A DNA stretch of 64,000 nucleotides from UBA4744 sp963707435 (GTDB taxonomy: Bacteria > Actinomycetota > Acidimicrobiia > Spongiisociales > UBA4744): NCBI GenBank assembly GCA_963707435.1, contig CAVPPF010000003.1, forward strand, positions 124,001 through 188,000. The letters run 5' to 3'. Under the pieces are notes generated by a model. It was not told where the DNA came from and ran no database searches. It worked only from the letters and a program-made list of their open reading frames with translations. The first letter of the stretch is position 1; every line of letters starts with the position of its first letter. The translations under genes were made by a program, and so were the position numbers. Below, piece after piece: positions 7,986-17,454 of this stretch.

Positions 7986-9695
7986 CTAGTCGCTGCGACC
8001 CGTTCGCACGTCGGGAGCCCCGAGCCGGGCCGCGTCGGCCGTCTGGTCGTCAAGCTGGGTTTGTGACTCACGTTCGGCGGCCACTCTTGCCAGGTAGTGA
8101 TCGATCTCCCGGGTGATGGTCTCCTCGCTCCACCCCAGCACCTCTCCCATCAGTCGTGCCGTGGGTTCGGCGGCCGCCACCCCCCGGTCCCAGGTCTCAA
8201 TCGAGATCCGGGTGCGGCGGGTGAGCGCATCGTCGAGGTGCAGGGCGCCTTCGTGGGAGGCCGCATAGGTGATCTCCGCCGCCAGGTAATCCTCTCCGCC
8301 GGTGAGCGGGCTGCCCAGGTCCGGGCGTTCGGCGATCAGGTCGAGAATCTCACGAATCAATGAGCCGTAGCGACCGAGCAAATGCTCGATCCGTGCCGTG
8401 TGCAGGCCCGACTCGGCTGCCAGCTCTTCGCGTTGATTCCACAGAGCACGGTATCCGTCCGCTCCAACCAGTGGCGTTTCGGCGGTTACTGCCGGGGGGA
8501 CTTTCTCGTCGAGATTGGCGGCCACCATGTCGATGGCGTCTTCTGCCATCACCCGGTAGGTGGTGTACTTGCCGCCCGCCACCGAAATCAACCCGGGCAC
8601 CGCCTGGGACACGGCGTGCTCCCTGCTCAACCGGCTCGTTGCATCGGACTCGCCTTCGAGCAGCGGGCGCAGCCCCGCAAAGACCCCTTCGATGTCTTCC
8701 TGGCGGAGGGGATCCTTCAGGACGGTGTTGACGTGCTCGAGGAGGTAATCGATGTCGGCCCGGCTGGCCGCCGGATGGGCGAGGTCGAGATTCCAGTCGG
8801 TGTCGGTGGTTCCGACGATCCAGTGGCGGCCCCACGGAATCACGAACAGGACGCTCTTTTCGGTCCGGAGGATCATCCCGGTGTCCGAGTGGATTCGATC
8901 GCGGGGCACCACGAGATGGACCCCCTTGGAGGCACGCACGTGGATGCGGCCCCGCCCGGCCTTTTCCTGGACTTCGTCGGTCCACACACCGGTGGTATTG
9001 ACCACCTGTCGTGCCCTGATCGTGAACTCATCGCCGGACTCGAGGTCGCGGACCTCCACCCCGACCACCCGGTCGCCTTCCCGCTTGAACCCGACGACCC
9101 GCACGCTCGGTCCGAGCGCCGCACCGTACTTCGCGGCGGTGCGGGAAACCATCATCGTGTGCCGGGCATCGTCGACCAGAGCATCCGAATAGACGATGGC
9201 GCCGACCAGCGTGTCTTTCCGAAGGGCGGGAGCCACCCGGAGGGCCTTGCTGCGGCTGAGGTGGCGATGGCGTGGAAGCGGATTGTTGCCGAGCGCTGCC
9301 AGCACGTCGTAGATCGCCACGCCCGAGCCGACGTAGGCACGTTCCCAGACCGGTTGCTGCAGCGGGTAGAGAAACCTGATGGGCGAGGCAAGGTGGGGGC
9401 ACAGCAGATTGAGCATGAGGTTTCGCTCATGGAGCGCTTCCATCACGAGCTTGAAGTTGAACTGCTCCAGGTAGCGCAGGCCGCCGTGGAAGAGCTTGGA
9501 GGAGCGACTCGAGGTTCCTGAGGCGTAGTCACGCTGTTCGACGATTGCGACCGATAACCCCCGGGTTGCGGCGTCGAGGGCGGTGCCCGCTCCGGTGATT
9601 CCTGCGCCGATCACCACCACGTCGAACCGTTCGGACTTCATTCGCTGAAGGTCCCTCGCCCGTTGTTCCGGGCCCAGGCCCGTAGGCATTGACAT
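7986..9695 (-). CDS. glpD: Glycerol-3-phosphate dehydrogenase (FAD-dependent, aerobic type)
   Basis: 569 residues. It oxidises glycerol 3-phosphate to dihydroxyacetone phosphate and passes electrons to the quinone pool at the inner face of the membrane. The N-terminal dinucleotide-binding motif VVIGAGITGAGTALDAATRG (about residues 27-46) is followed by the family signature SGTSSRSSKLFHGGLRYLEQ. The middle contains VNTTGVWTDE, and the C-terminal 130 residues form the helical DAO_C domain. The ATG at 9695 is preceded by GAGGAG at a suitable distance. It is divergent from galT with 81 bases between, so the two genes share a promoter region. Confidence 0.94.
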   Translation of the reverse strand: MSMPTGLGPEQRARDLQRMKSERFDVVVIGAGITGAGTALDAATRGLSVAIVEQRDYASGTSSRSSKLFHGGLRYLEQFNFKLVMEALHERNLMLNLLCPHLASPIRFLYPLQQPVWERAYVGSGVAIYDVLAALGNNPLPRHRHLSRSKALRVAPALRKDTLVGAIVYSDALVDDARHTMMVSRTAAKYGAALGPSVRVVGFKREGDRVVGVEVRDLESGDEFTIRARQVVNTTGVWTDEVQEKAGRGRIHVRASKGVHLVVPRDRIHSDTGMILRTEKSVLFVIPWGRHWIVGTTDTDWNLDLAHPAASRADIDYLLEHVNTVLKDPLRQEDIEGVFAGLRPLLEGESDATSRLSREHAVSQAVPGLISVAGGKYTTYRVMAEDAIDMVAANLDEKVPPAVTAETPLVGADGYRALWNQREELAAESGLHTARIEHLLGRYGSLIREILDLIAERPDLGSPLTGGEDYLAAEITYAASHEGALHLDDALTRRTRISIETWDRGVAAAEPTARLMGEVLGWSEETITREIDHYLARVAAERESQTQLDDQTADAARLGAPDVRTGRSD

Positions 9696-9776
9696 GCTCG
9701 CTCCTCTGGCTCCATCGGCCGGCAGTTTCTCCCCTGATTATCGTAGGGTCCCCACCAACGGCGAAAACGAGCGCGC

Positions 9777-10811
9777 ATGTCGCTTTTCGACAACCAGCCT
9801 CACCGCAGGTTCAACCCTCTCGAAGGCACGTGGACGCTGGTTGCCGCCGGCAGGACCAAACGACCCTGGTCGGGGAAACTCGACCCCGCAACCGGAGACG
9901 CCCGGCCGGTGTACGACCCCGGCTGTTACCTCTGCCCGCGCAACACGAGGGCGGGAGGAGCGACGAATCCCGACTACCGGGGGACGTTCGTGTTCACCAA
10001 CGACTTCGCATCACTCCAACCCGACACTCCCGAAGCGTTGGCCGGAGACCACCCGCTGCTGAAAGCCGAGACCGAACACGGCACCTGCCGGGTCATCTGC
10101 TTCTCCCCCCGGCACGACCTGACGCTCGCCTTGATGGAACCCGGCGAGATCGCCCGGGTCGTCGAGCTGTGGATGAGTCAGACGGCCGAGCTCTCGGAGG
10201 CCTATCGATGGGTTCAGGTCTTCGAGAATCGGGGAGAGGAAATGGGGGCCTCGAACCCGCACCCGCACGGTCAGATCTGGGCCGGGTCGGCTCTCCCCAC
10301 CCGGGCGATCCTCGAAGACCGCTATCAACGGGACTACTTCGAAACTGCGCAGCGGCCGCTGCTGATCGACTACGCAGACCTGGAGGCCGACGAGAAGGTC
10401 CGTGTCGTGGCGGCCAACGAGGAGTGGCTGGCCGTCGTCCCGTACTGGGCGACCTGGCCGTATGAGGCGATGCTCCTCCCCCGGACGAACGTGCAGCGGA
10501 TCCACGAACTCACCGGCGGACAGCGCGATGCCCTCCCGGAGGTTCTGTCGAGTTTGCTGGTCCGCTACGACAACCTCTTCCAGCGTCCTTTCCCGTACTC
10601 CATGGGATGGCACGGAGCGCCCGGGCAGGGACCGGCGCCGCACTGGCAACTCCACGCCCACTTCTACCCGCCCCTGCTGAACGCGACGATGCGCAAGTTC
10701 ATGGTCGGGTACGAGATGCTCGCCGAAGGCCAAAGGGATATCGCCCCGGAAGAGGCTGCCGCCCGGCTGCAGGAACTCTCCCCGGTTCACTATCGGTGGA
10801 GCGACCGGTGA
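9777..10811 (+). CDS. galT: Galactose-1-phosphate uridylyltransferase
   Basis: 344 residues. It exchanges UDP between UDP-glucose and galactose 1-phosphate (Leloir pathway). The zinc-site CxxC is seen in PGCYLCPRNTRAGG (Cys50, Cys53), and the catalytic nucleotide-transfer motif is ASNPHPHGQIWA, in which the second His forms the UMP adduct. The C-terminal domain has WQLHAHFYPPLL, also family-typical. The TGA overlaps the galK GTG (GTGA), so galT and galK are coupled. No galE or galactose transporter gene was recognised in the window. Confidence 0.96.
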   Translation: MSLFDNQPHRRFNPLEGTWTLVAAGRTKRPWSGKLDPATGDARPVYDPGCYLCPRNTRAGGATNPDYRGTFVFTNDFASLQPDTPEALAGDHPLLKAETEHGTCRVICFSPRHDLTLALMEPGEIARVVELWMSQTAELSEAYRWVQVFENRGEEMGASNPHPHGQIWAGSALPTRAILEDRYQRDYFETAQRPLLIDYADLEADEKVRVVAANEEWLAVVPYWATWPYEAMLLPRTNVQRIHELTGGQRDALPEVLSSLLVRYDNLFQRPFPYSMGWHGAPGQGPAPHWQLHAHFYPPLLNATMRKFMVGYEMLAEGQRDIAPEEAAARLQELSPVHYRWSDR

Positions 10812-11959
10812 CCGGCAGCGCAGCCGTCGTCCGGGCGTTTGAAGATCACTTCCAGGCCGGACCGCAGCTGATAGTCCGGTCGCCGGGCCGGGTCAACTTG
10901 ATCGGCGAACATACCGACTACAACGACGGGTTCGTGCTGCCGATGGCCATCGAGCGGGCTCTGTGGATTGTCGCCCGCGCCCGCGACGACGGCCAGGTGC
11001 GCATCTGGTCGGAACTCGGCGACCAATGGGCCGAATTCTCGCTGTCTGCCCTGACGCGAAAGAGCGGGTGGAGTGCCTACGTGCAGGGTGTCGCGCATGA
11101 GTTGCTCGAAACCGGCCGGCAGCTCCGTGGCTGGGACGGGGTGATCGTCAGCGACATCCCGACCGGAGCCGGCTTGTCCTCCTCGGCCGCTCTCGAACTG
11201 GGGACTGCCCGGGTGTTCTCCGACCTCTCGCCCTTCCCGTGGGATCCGGTCGAGATGGCGGTGATTTCGCAGCGGGCGGAGAACGACTGGGTCGGGATGA
11301 ACTGCGGGATCATGGATCAGCTCATCTGTGCGGCGGGCCGCCCGGACCAGGCACTGCTCATCGACTGCCGGGCCCTGACCTGGACCCCGGCGAAGGTCCC
11401 TCCCGGCGCGGTGGTGGTCATCCTCGATACCTCAACCCGGCGGGAATTGGTCGGCTCCGCCTACAACGAACGGGTGGCGAGCTGCGCGGAGGCAGCGGCG
11501 GCGTTCGGCGTGCCGGCGCTGCGCGATCTCGATTGGGAGACCCTGCAGGAGGGACGCGCCCTCCTGGACCCCGTCACCTTCCGGCGGGCCCGCCACGTAG
11601 TTGGTGAAGATGATCGAACGCTGGCAATGGCCGGAGCCCTGAACGAAGGGGACCTCATCCGGGCCGGCGAGCTGATGCAGGCCAGCCACGCCAGCATGCG
11701 GGACGACTTCGAGATCTCGTCGGAAGCGCTCGACGCGATGGTGGTGGCGGCGATGGAGTCACCCGGCTGTTTCGGAGCGCGGATGACCGGAGGCGGGTTT
11801 GGCGGATCCTGCGTGGCGCTGGTCGCCGCCGATCAGGTCGAGAGTTTCGCTCTGGAGACCCTGTCCCGCTACCGGGCGGCGACCGGCTTGCACGGGGTGG
11901 CCATTCCGACTCGTCCAACTGCGGGGACCTCCCGGGAACCGCTCCCCCAAAGCTCCTAG
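10808..11959 (+). CDS. galK: Galactokinase
   Basis: 383 residues, GHMP kinase fold. It phosphorylates galactose to galactose 1-phosphate, the substrate of GalT encoded just upstream. Evidence is the galactokinase signature GRVNLIGEHTDYNDGFVLPM about 25 residues from the start, the ATP-binding PTGAGLSSSAALE (GHMP motif 2), and the C-terminal MTGGGFGGSCVAL (motif 3). The GTG at 10808 overlaps the galT stop and is chosen over an in-frame extension inside galT that would add 67 unrelated residues. The gene ends 7 bases before the convergent hutH stop. Confidence 0.95.
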   Translation: MTGSAAVVRAFEDHFQAGPQLIVRSPGRVNLIGEHTDYNDGFVLPMAIERALWIVARARDDGQVRIWSELGDQWAEFSLSALTRKSGWSAYVQGVAHELLETGRQLRGWDGVIVSDIPTGAGLSSSAALELGTARVFSDLSPFPWDPVEMAVISQRAENDWVGMNCGIMDQLICAAGRPDQALLIDCRALTWTPAKVPPGAVVVILDTSTRRELVGSAYNERVASCAEAAAAFGVPALRDLDWETLQEGRALLDPVTFRRARHVVGEDDRTLAMAGALNEGDLIRAGELMQASHASMRDDFEISSEALDAMVVAAMESPGCFGARMTGGGFGGSCVALVAADQVESFALETLSRYRAATGLHGVAIPTRPTAGTSREPLPQSS

Positions 11960-11968
11960 ACCGGAGCT
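11951..11968. terminator. Short inverted repeat spanning the galK and hutH stop codons
   Basis: AGCTCC (11951-11956) pairs with GGAGCT (11963-11968) across a 6-base loop, and the element overlaps both convergent stop codons. It could be a compact bidirectional terminator, but the stem is short and no T-run follows on either strand. Confidence 0.3.
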
Positions 11969-13508
11969 ACTCGAGCGGGCCTGCAACACGCTCCGCTGCT
12001 GCCACCAATTCGCCGTTTCGTACCAGTTCGGCCACCGTCTCGATCTCCCCGGAGAGCGGCCGGTCATCTTCGAGCGGCGGAACCACAGCGCGAACCAGGT
12101 CGACCACCGCTGCACAAGCAGGCGAGGGCCGGAGGGGAAGGCGGTACCCGATCCCCTGCACGGCACAGAGAATCTCGACGGCAACAACGGTGGCGGCATT
12201 GTTCAGGACCTCGGTGAGCTTCAGCCCGGCTCCCCACCCCATCGACACGTGGTCTTCCTGGCTGCCGGAGGTCGGAATGCTCTCCACGCTGGCCGGATGT
12301 GACAGCACCCGGTTCTCGGCCACGAGGGCCGCCGCGGTGTACTGGGTCAGCATGTACCCGCTGTTCACACCCGGTTGCGGCGAGAGGAAGGCGGGTAGGC
12401 CGGCAGAATGCTGGGGGTCGAGCATCCGATCGACGCGGCGTTCCGAAATACTCGACAACTCCGCCAGAGCGACGGCCATCACGTCCATGGCCAGAGCGAG
12501 AGGCTGCCCGTGGAAGTTGCCGCCGGAGATCACCTCACCGGTCTCGGCCAGCACGATCGGATTGTCGACGACACTCCCGAGTTCCCGGCCGAAGACACCC
12601 TCGGCATACGTGAGAGCGTCCCGACACGCACCGTGGACCTGGGGGGCACACCGCAGGCTGTAGGCGTCCTGGACCGCATGCGTGAAATCGTCACGGTGGC
12701 TGGCGGCGATTTCCGACCCGGTGAGCAATCGACGGATGTTGCCGGCGGAGGCGAGCTGGCCCGGATGGGGCCGCAGCTCATGGATCTCGGTTCGGAACGG
12801 CCGGGCACTGCCCAGGAGCGCCTCGATGGAAAGGGCGCAGGCGAGATCGGCGGCCTTGCCGACCCGCCTGGCGCGATGGGCGGCCAGGACGCCCAGGGCC
12901 AGCATCCCTTCGGTCCCGTTGAGCAGGCTCAGGCCCTCTTTGGCGCGAAGCTTGATGGGCGCCATTCCGTGGGCCCTGAGTACGGAAGCGGCCTCGCGAG
13001 GGCCACCGTCGTCTTGCAGCTGCCCCTCGCCGATCAGCGGCAGTGCCAGGTGGGCGAAGGGGGCCAGGTCACCGGAGGCGCCGACCGACCCGCGGGAAGG
13101 AACGACCGGGAGCAGGTCCTCGCGAAGGAAATCGACGTACCGCTCCACCAGCACCGGGCGAACCCCTGAGAACCCCTGCGCCAGCGTTCTGGCCCGGAGC
13201 AGCAGCATCGCCCGGACGACCGGATCGGGCAACGGCGAACCGACGCCGGCGGCATGGCTCCTCAGCAGGCTGACCTGCAGACGCTCGGCGAGCGCAGGCT
13301 CGATATGGGTGTTGGCGAGAGCCCCGAATCCGGTGGTGACTCCGTACACCACCCGATCCTCTGCCACCACCCGCTCGACGACCTCGCGGGCCGGCGCCAT
13401 GCGCTCCCACACTTTGTGATCGACCACGACTTCAGCACGGCGTTCTGCCACGGCGGCCACGTCATCGATCGAAAGCGGCCCACCATCAATTACGACCCGG
13501 TTCGGCAT
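11967..13508 (-). CDS. hutH: Histidine ammonia-lyase
   Basis: 513 residues. It deaminates L-histidine to trans-urocanate, the first step of the pathway that hutU and hutI continue. The residues that cyclise to the MIO electrophile are visible as Ala-Ser-Gly in RGSVGASGDLAPFAHLAL (about residues 144-146). YGVTTGFGALA near residue 55-65 carries the catalytic Tyr loop. The C-terminal half has SGGNFHGQPLALAMD and QEDHVSMGWGAG, both specific to HutH. The ATG at 13508 is preferred because GAGAGGA precedes it; a GTG five codons upstream is in frame but has no ribosome binding site. hutH is the first of the three hut genes in transcription order but lies 4 kb upstream of hutU. Confidence 0.95.
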   Translation of the reverse strand: MPNRVVIDGGPLSIDDVAAVAERRAEVVVDHKVWERMAPAREVVERVVAEDRVVYGVTTGFGALANTHIEPALAERLQVSLLRSHAAGVGSPLPDPVVRAMLLLRARTLAQGFSGVRPVLVERYVDFLREDLLPVVPSRGSVGASGDLAPFAHLALPLIGEGQLQDDGGPREAASVLRAHGMAPIKLRAKEGLSLLNGTEGMLALGVLAAHRARRVGKAADLACALSIEALLGSARPFRTEIHELRPHPGQLASAGNIRRLLTGSEIAASHRDDFTHAVQDAYSLRCAPQVHGACRDALTYAEGVFGRELGSVVDNPIVLAETGEVISGGNFHGQPLALAMDVMAVALAELSSISERRVDRMLDPQHSAGLPAFLSPQPGVNSGYMLTQYTAAALVAENRVLSHPASVESIPTSGSQEDHVSMGWGAGLKLTEVLNNAATVVAVEILCAVQGIGYRLPLRPSPACAAVVDLVRAVVPPLEDDRPLSGEIETVAELVRNGELVAAAERVAGPLE

Positions 13509-13645
13509 CCGGTTCCTCTCCACGAGGCCAGGCTACCTGCGGAGATCACTGGAAATGAGATTCGGACTTTGGGCCCTTGCAGGCCGTGCCGTGCTAGACC
13601 ATCCTGAGACTACGGAAACCAGGATCCGGGAAAGGACCGATACCT

Positions 13646-14095
13646 ATGGAGCACGAAATCCGGGAAGGTGCTCGACGGCGGAGAGCGCCCCTGCGTGAGG
13701 CTGCATCCGATCTCGAGTTCGCCATTTCCGCCCCCGTCGGTACCGGCACCGTCTGGCGCGACCGGGTCCGCGAGTCGCTGGCGCGCGTACAGGTCGCCCT
13801 CAAACAGCACATCCAGGACACGGAGGGACCGGCGGGGCTCTACGGACAGCTGCAGAACGACGCCCCACGCCTCAGCAACCTGGTGAAACTGCTCACCGCG
13901 GAACACACCACCATGAAGGGTGACATCAACGAGGTTCTGGCCACCCTCGATGATCTGCCCGACGAGTTGGACGATGACTGCTGCTCTGACACGAGGGAAA
14001 CTGCGATGCTCCTGCTCGGTCGGATCTCGCGCCATCGCCAGAAGGGTGCCGATCTCGTATGGCGGGCCTACAGCGTCGACATCGGGGGCGAGTAG
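13646..14095 (+). CDS. Hemerythrin-like domain protein, function unknown
   Basis: 149 residues, all helical in character. His residues in the spacing of a hemerythrin/HHE-like four-helix bundle are visible: LKQHIQDTEGP (about residue 53), LLTAEHTTMKGDI (about 88) and ISRHRQKGADLVWRAY (about 129), the last resembling the closing helix of HHE proteins. Such domains bind a di-iron centre and can sense or store oxygen or metals, but here the ligand set is incomplete by eye and the role is unknown. No signal peptide. It lies between hutH (divergent) and an ABC exporter on the same strand, 112 bases away. Confidence 0.6.
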   Translation: MEHEIREGARRRRAPLREAASDLEFAISAPVGTGTVWRDRVRESLARVQVALKQHIQDTEGPAGLYGQLQNDAPRLSNLVKLLTAEHTTMKGDINEVLATLDDLPDELDDDCCSDTRETAMLLLGRISRHRQKGADLVWRAYSVDIGGE

Positions 14096-14207
14096 AGCCT
14101 GAAACCTGCCGGCGGCCATGAGCTACCCGTCCCACCGATGGCCGCCGCCACCCTGCCGACGGCGGGCAACCGGCGACGCTCTCTAGGATGCTGCCCGAGG
14201 TGACCTA

Positions 14208-16034
14208 GTGCCGGAAGCATCCGATCAGCCGCCGACCAAAGAACCGAACGCGCGCGGGCGGGGTATCGATCGCGAAGACATACGACAACTGCGGCGATTG
14301 CTGACGTTCATTCGTCCCTACCGACGACATTTCACGATCGCGATGGTCGGCGTCCTGGTCTCGAGCGCCCTCGGATTGGTCTTCCCCCGCATCATGGGCA
14401 GCCTCGTAGATTCGGCTCTGGTTCCAGCCGTCGAGAACAACGCTTCGAGGCTCGACTCCATCGCCTTGCTCTTGCTCGGTGTCTTCTTCACGCAGGGAGC
14501 GTTCAACTACCTCAGGATCTACTACCTGTCCGCCATGGGTGAAGGCATCGTTGCCGATCTTCGCAGCCATGTCTACTCCCACGTCATGACGCTGCCGGTC
14601 AAGTTCTTCGACTCGCGCAAGACCGGCGAAATCACCTCGCGCCTGACATCTGATGTCAGCGTTGTGCAGAGCACCGTATCTTCCTCGCTTGCCTCCGCCA
14701 TATCCCAGGCCATCACGTTGATCGGCGGGGTGGCACTCATGTTCGTTGCCAGCGTCACGCTCTCGGCTGTGGTGCTCTCATTTCTCCCCATCGCCATCGT
14801 GGCGGCCGCCGTCTTCGGCAGGAGATTGCGGCGCATCTCGACCGAATACCAGGACAAAGTCGCCGACGCCAACGCCAGCGCTGAAGAAGCGATCGCCGCC
14901 AACCGGGTCGTGAAGTGGTTCACCGCAGAAGAAACCGAGATTCGTCGCTACGTGCGCAAGGTGCAGGAGTCGTACCGGGTGGCTTTGCGCCGCGCCCGCC
15001 TCCGGGCCCTCTTCTCGCCCTTCGTCCAGTTCGTCGGTTTCGGGACGATCGCACTGGTCATGTGGATCGGGGGGCGCCAGGTCCTGGACAATACGCTGAC
15101 TGCCGGCGAACTCGTCACGTTCCTGCTGTACACGCTTACCGTGGCGAGTTCTATCGGAGCGTTCACAGGCCTCTACGGCAGCCTGCAGGAAGCTCTGGGC
15201 GCTTCACAGCGGATTTTCGAGCTACTCAGCGAGCAGCGCGGCATCGAGGACCCGGACAACCCGGTGAGCCTCACCGAGGTCGAAGGGCGGATCACCTTCG
15301 ATGACGTGGGTTTCCGCTATTCAGATCGCGACGTCGACGTCCTCGATGCCATGAACCTCGAGGTAGCGCCCGGCGAAGTGGTGGCGCTGGTCGGACCGAG
15401 CGGAGCAGGCAAGAGCACCATCGTCCAGCTGATCCCCCGCTTCTTCGACCCCACCGACGGGAGAATCCTCATCGACGGCATCGACCTGCGCGACCTGCGC
15501 CTGCGTGATCTCCGCTCCTGGATGGCGGCCGTCCCGCAAGAAACCCAGCTGTTCTCCGGGACGATCATGGAGAACCTGCTGCTCGGGAAACCGGAGGCGA
15601 CGGTGGCGGAGGTTCACGCGGCGTCGGTGGCCGCCAATGCGCACGACTTCATTGAGAGCTTCCCGTCCGGCTACGAGACCATCGTCGGTGAGCGCGGGGT
15701 CAAGCTCTCGGGAGGACAACGCCAGCGAGTCGCGATCGCCCGGGCTCTCCTGAACGACCCGCGCATCCTCATTCTCGACGAAGCCACCAGCTCACTCGAC
15801 AGCGAATCTGAAGCAACCGTGCAGGAAGCTCTCGATCGTTTGATGTTGGGGCGGACAACGCTTGTCATAGCCCACCGTCTGAGCACCGTCAGGAATGCCG
15901 ACCGGCTGGCCGTCATTGATGACGGTCGTATCGTCCAGGAAGGCAAGCACGAAGAGCTGCTGGCAGCAGGCGGACTCTACGCAGACCTCTATCACCTGCA
16001 GTTCCGGGACGCTCCCGATTTACCTGCAGTGTGA
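14208..16034 (+). CDS. ABC transporter, fused permease and ATPase (exporter type)
   Basis: 608 residues in the classic half-exporter layout. About six membrane helices lie in residues 35-330 and an ATPase domain in 360-600. The ATPase has Walker A GPSGAGKST (near residue 397), a Q-loop VPQETQLFSGT, the signature LSGGQRQR (near 502), Walker B ILILDEATSSLD and the H-loop VIAHRLST. The permease carries the conserved KFFDSRKTGEITSRLTSD coupling-helix region. It probably works as a homodimer in the cytoplasmic membrane; MsbA, BmrA and multidrug exporters share this plan, so the substrate cannot be named. The GTG start at 14208 has GAGG upstream. Confidence 0.93.
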   Translation: MPEASDQPPTKEPNARGRGIDREDIRQLRRLLTFIRPYRRHFTIAMVGVLVSSALGLVFPRIMGSLVDSALVPAVENNASRLDSIALLLLGVFFTQGAFNYLRIYYLSAMGEGIVADLRSHVYSHVMTLPVKFFDSRKTGEITSRLTSDVSVVQSTVSSSLASAISQAITLIGGVALMFVASVTLSAVVLSFLPIAIVAAAVFGRRLRRISTEYQDKVADANASAEEAIAANRVVKWFTAEETEIRRYVRKVQESYRVALRRARLRALFSPFVQFVGFGTIALVMWIGGRQVLDNTLTAGELVTFLLYTLTVASSIGAFTGLYGSLQEALGASQRIFELLSEQRGIEDPDNPVSLTEVEGRITFDDVGFRYSDRDVDVLDAMNLEVAPGEVVALVGPSGAGKSTIVQLIPRFFDPTDGRILIDGIDLRDLRLRDLRSWMAAVPQETQLFSGTIMENLLLGKPEATVAEVHAASVAANAHDFIESFPSGYETIVGERGVKLSGGQRQRVAIARALLNDPRILILDEATSSLDSESEATVQEALDRLMLGRTTLVIAHRLSTVRNADRLAVIDDGRIVQEGKHEELLAAGGLYADLYHLQFRDAPDLPAV

Positions 16035-16039
16035 GTGGT

Positions 16040-16714
16040 CTATTCGGGTTGGTGGCCGATATCGAGGCCGCCAAAGGCGACCAGCGCTTCCACGGATAGC
16101 AGCGGCGCCTGCGTGCCCACGACCTCGCGGCGGGTCTTGTTGGACCAACCACCGAACAACGGGATGCCTTTGACCTCAACCCTCCAACCTTCGGGCACCA
16201 CGATGTCCACTCCGCCGAAGGCCACCACCACGTCCATGGCAGCTCCTTCCGGCACCGGCCGGGCCCCCCGCAGGTCAACCTCGGTGGCACCGAAAACGTT
16301 GAATATGGACCCGCCGCCGAACTGCTGCGACTCGTTGACGACCTCTCTCCCAAAGAACGCCACGAGCGAGTTGACCCGATCGCCTCGTTGCAGGTTGGGC
16401 GTCCCCAGGCCACTTCCAAACATCACCCAGAGACCCACGCCGACCAGCACCAACGGCCAGAAGATCGTCTGCACCCAATCGGGAACAAAGTCCAGGGACC
16501 GGGCAAGGAGAGCCAAACCGATGACCACCAGCACTGCAGGCACCATCACATGCCTGGGGGTGAAGCTCAGGTAAAGGAATCCGGCGACCACGAACACGAC
16601 GGGCCACCAGTCGGCAATCAGATCACCACTGTCGAGAACATCGTTCTGATCGAGGAGAAAGAGCACGCCGAGCGTGATCAACACCAGGCCGGCCAGGATT
16701 CGTCCGCGATTCAT
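16040..16714 (-). CDS. LiaF-like membrane protein (four helices plus C-terminal cell-wall-stress type domain)
   Basis: 224 residues. The N-terminal 110 residues contain about four hydrophobic segments (for example ILAGLVLITLGVLFLL and WWPVVFVVAGFLYL). The C-terminal half repeats the strand pattern NSLVAFFG, FNVFGATEVDLRGA, VAFGGVDIVVPEGW and ALVAFGGLDI, characteristic of the LiaF / cell-wall-active antibiotic response domain (PF09922-like). In Firmicutes LiaF inhibits a LiaRS two-component system; no such system is present here, so only the fold is called. The ATG at 16714 has AGGATCC upstream (GGAGGA core). An in-frame extension to 16837 adds polar, unrelated residues and is rejected. It converges on the ABC transporter gene, 5 bases apart. 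Confidence 0.78.
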   Translation of the reverse strand: MNRGRILAGLVLITLGVLFLLDQNDVLDSGDLIADWWPVVFVVAGFLYLSFTPRHVMVPAVLVVIGLALLARSLDFVPDWVQTIFWPLVLVGVGLWVMFGSGLGTPNLQRGDRVNSLVAFFGREVVNESQQFGGGSIFNVFGATEVDLRGARPVPEGAAMDVVVAFGGVDIVVPEGWRVEVKGIPLFGGWSNKTRREVVGTQAPLLSVEALVAFGGLDIGHQPE

Positions 16715-16875
16715 GGATCCTCCGCTTGCGTCGGCGATCATCATCCTTGCACACAACCTCCATCCGTGACCAGAGTCGGTGGACTCTTCTCGTCCGGCAG
16801 CGACCAGAACTGCTGTCGGAGGCACCGGAGCCGGCACGATTTGTCACCGGGCTACGTGCAGACGAACCTGCCCGC

Positions 16876-17436
16876 ATGAACGAACCGATCGTCGCCGTGA
16901 TCGGCGCATCCAAGACACAACCAGGAGAATCCGACTACGCAGATGCCGTCCGCCTCGGACGCTTGCTGGCGAGCGCAGGCTATGCGGTCGCCAGCGGCGG
17001 ATACGGGGGGCTCATGGAAGCCGTCTCCCTGGGAGCCGCCGAGGCAGGCGGCCGCATCATCGGCGTCACGGCTCCGCAGGTCTTCCCGCATCGCCCCGGG
17101 GCCAACGCACATGTCACCGAAGAACGGCCGGCTGCGACGATCACGGAACGGATTCAGGATCTATTCGCTATCTCCGCAGCGATCATCGCCTTGCCCGGCA
17201 GCCTGGGCACCCTCACCGAACTGGTCGTCGCCTGGAATATGGCACTCGTTGCACCCTTCAGTGACCGCCCGCCCACGCCGATCGTGGCTGTTGGCGAAAC
17301 GTGGTCGGAGTTGGTGCGCACCCTCACCGAGCGCCTGGAGACGAACGGAGATCTCGTACAATGCGTGGGCAGCGTCGAGGAGGCAGCTGCGGCCGTCAAG
17401 AGGAAGGTCGTCCCCCCGGCGAGTTCCTCCGCGTAG
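16876..17436 (+). CDS. LOG-family (TIGR00725-like) nucleotide-binding protein
   Basis: 186 residues with a Rossmann-like LOG/lysine-decarboxylase-like fold: N-terminal VAVIGASKTQPGE, then ASGGYGGLMEAVSLGAAEAGG and the family signature ALPGSLGTLTELVVAW, the equivalent of PGGxGTxxE with Ser at the third position. Relatives are cytokinin riboside 5'-monophosphate phosphoribohydrolases or nucleotide 5'-monophosphate nucleosidases; this subgroup is less well characterised. The ATG at 16876 starts directly before the conserved first strand. A longer frame upstream overlaps the start of the divergent LiaF-like gene and is not used. Confidence 0.8.
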   Translation: MNEPIVAVIGASKTQPGESDYADAVRLGRLLASAGYAVASGGYGGLMEAVSLGAAEAGGRIIGVTAPQVFPHRPGANAHVTEERPAATITERIQDLFAISAAIIALPGSLGTLTELVVAWNMALVAPFSDRPPTPIVAVGETWSELVRTLTERLETNGDLVQCVGSVEEAAAAVKRKVVPPASSSA

Positions 17437-17454
17437 GGCAACCGCCTTCCGGGT

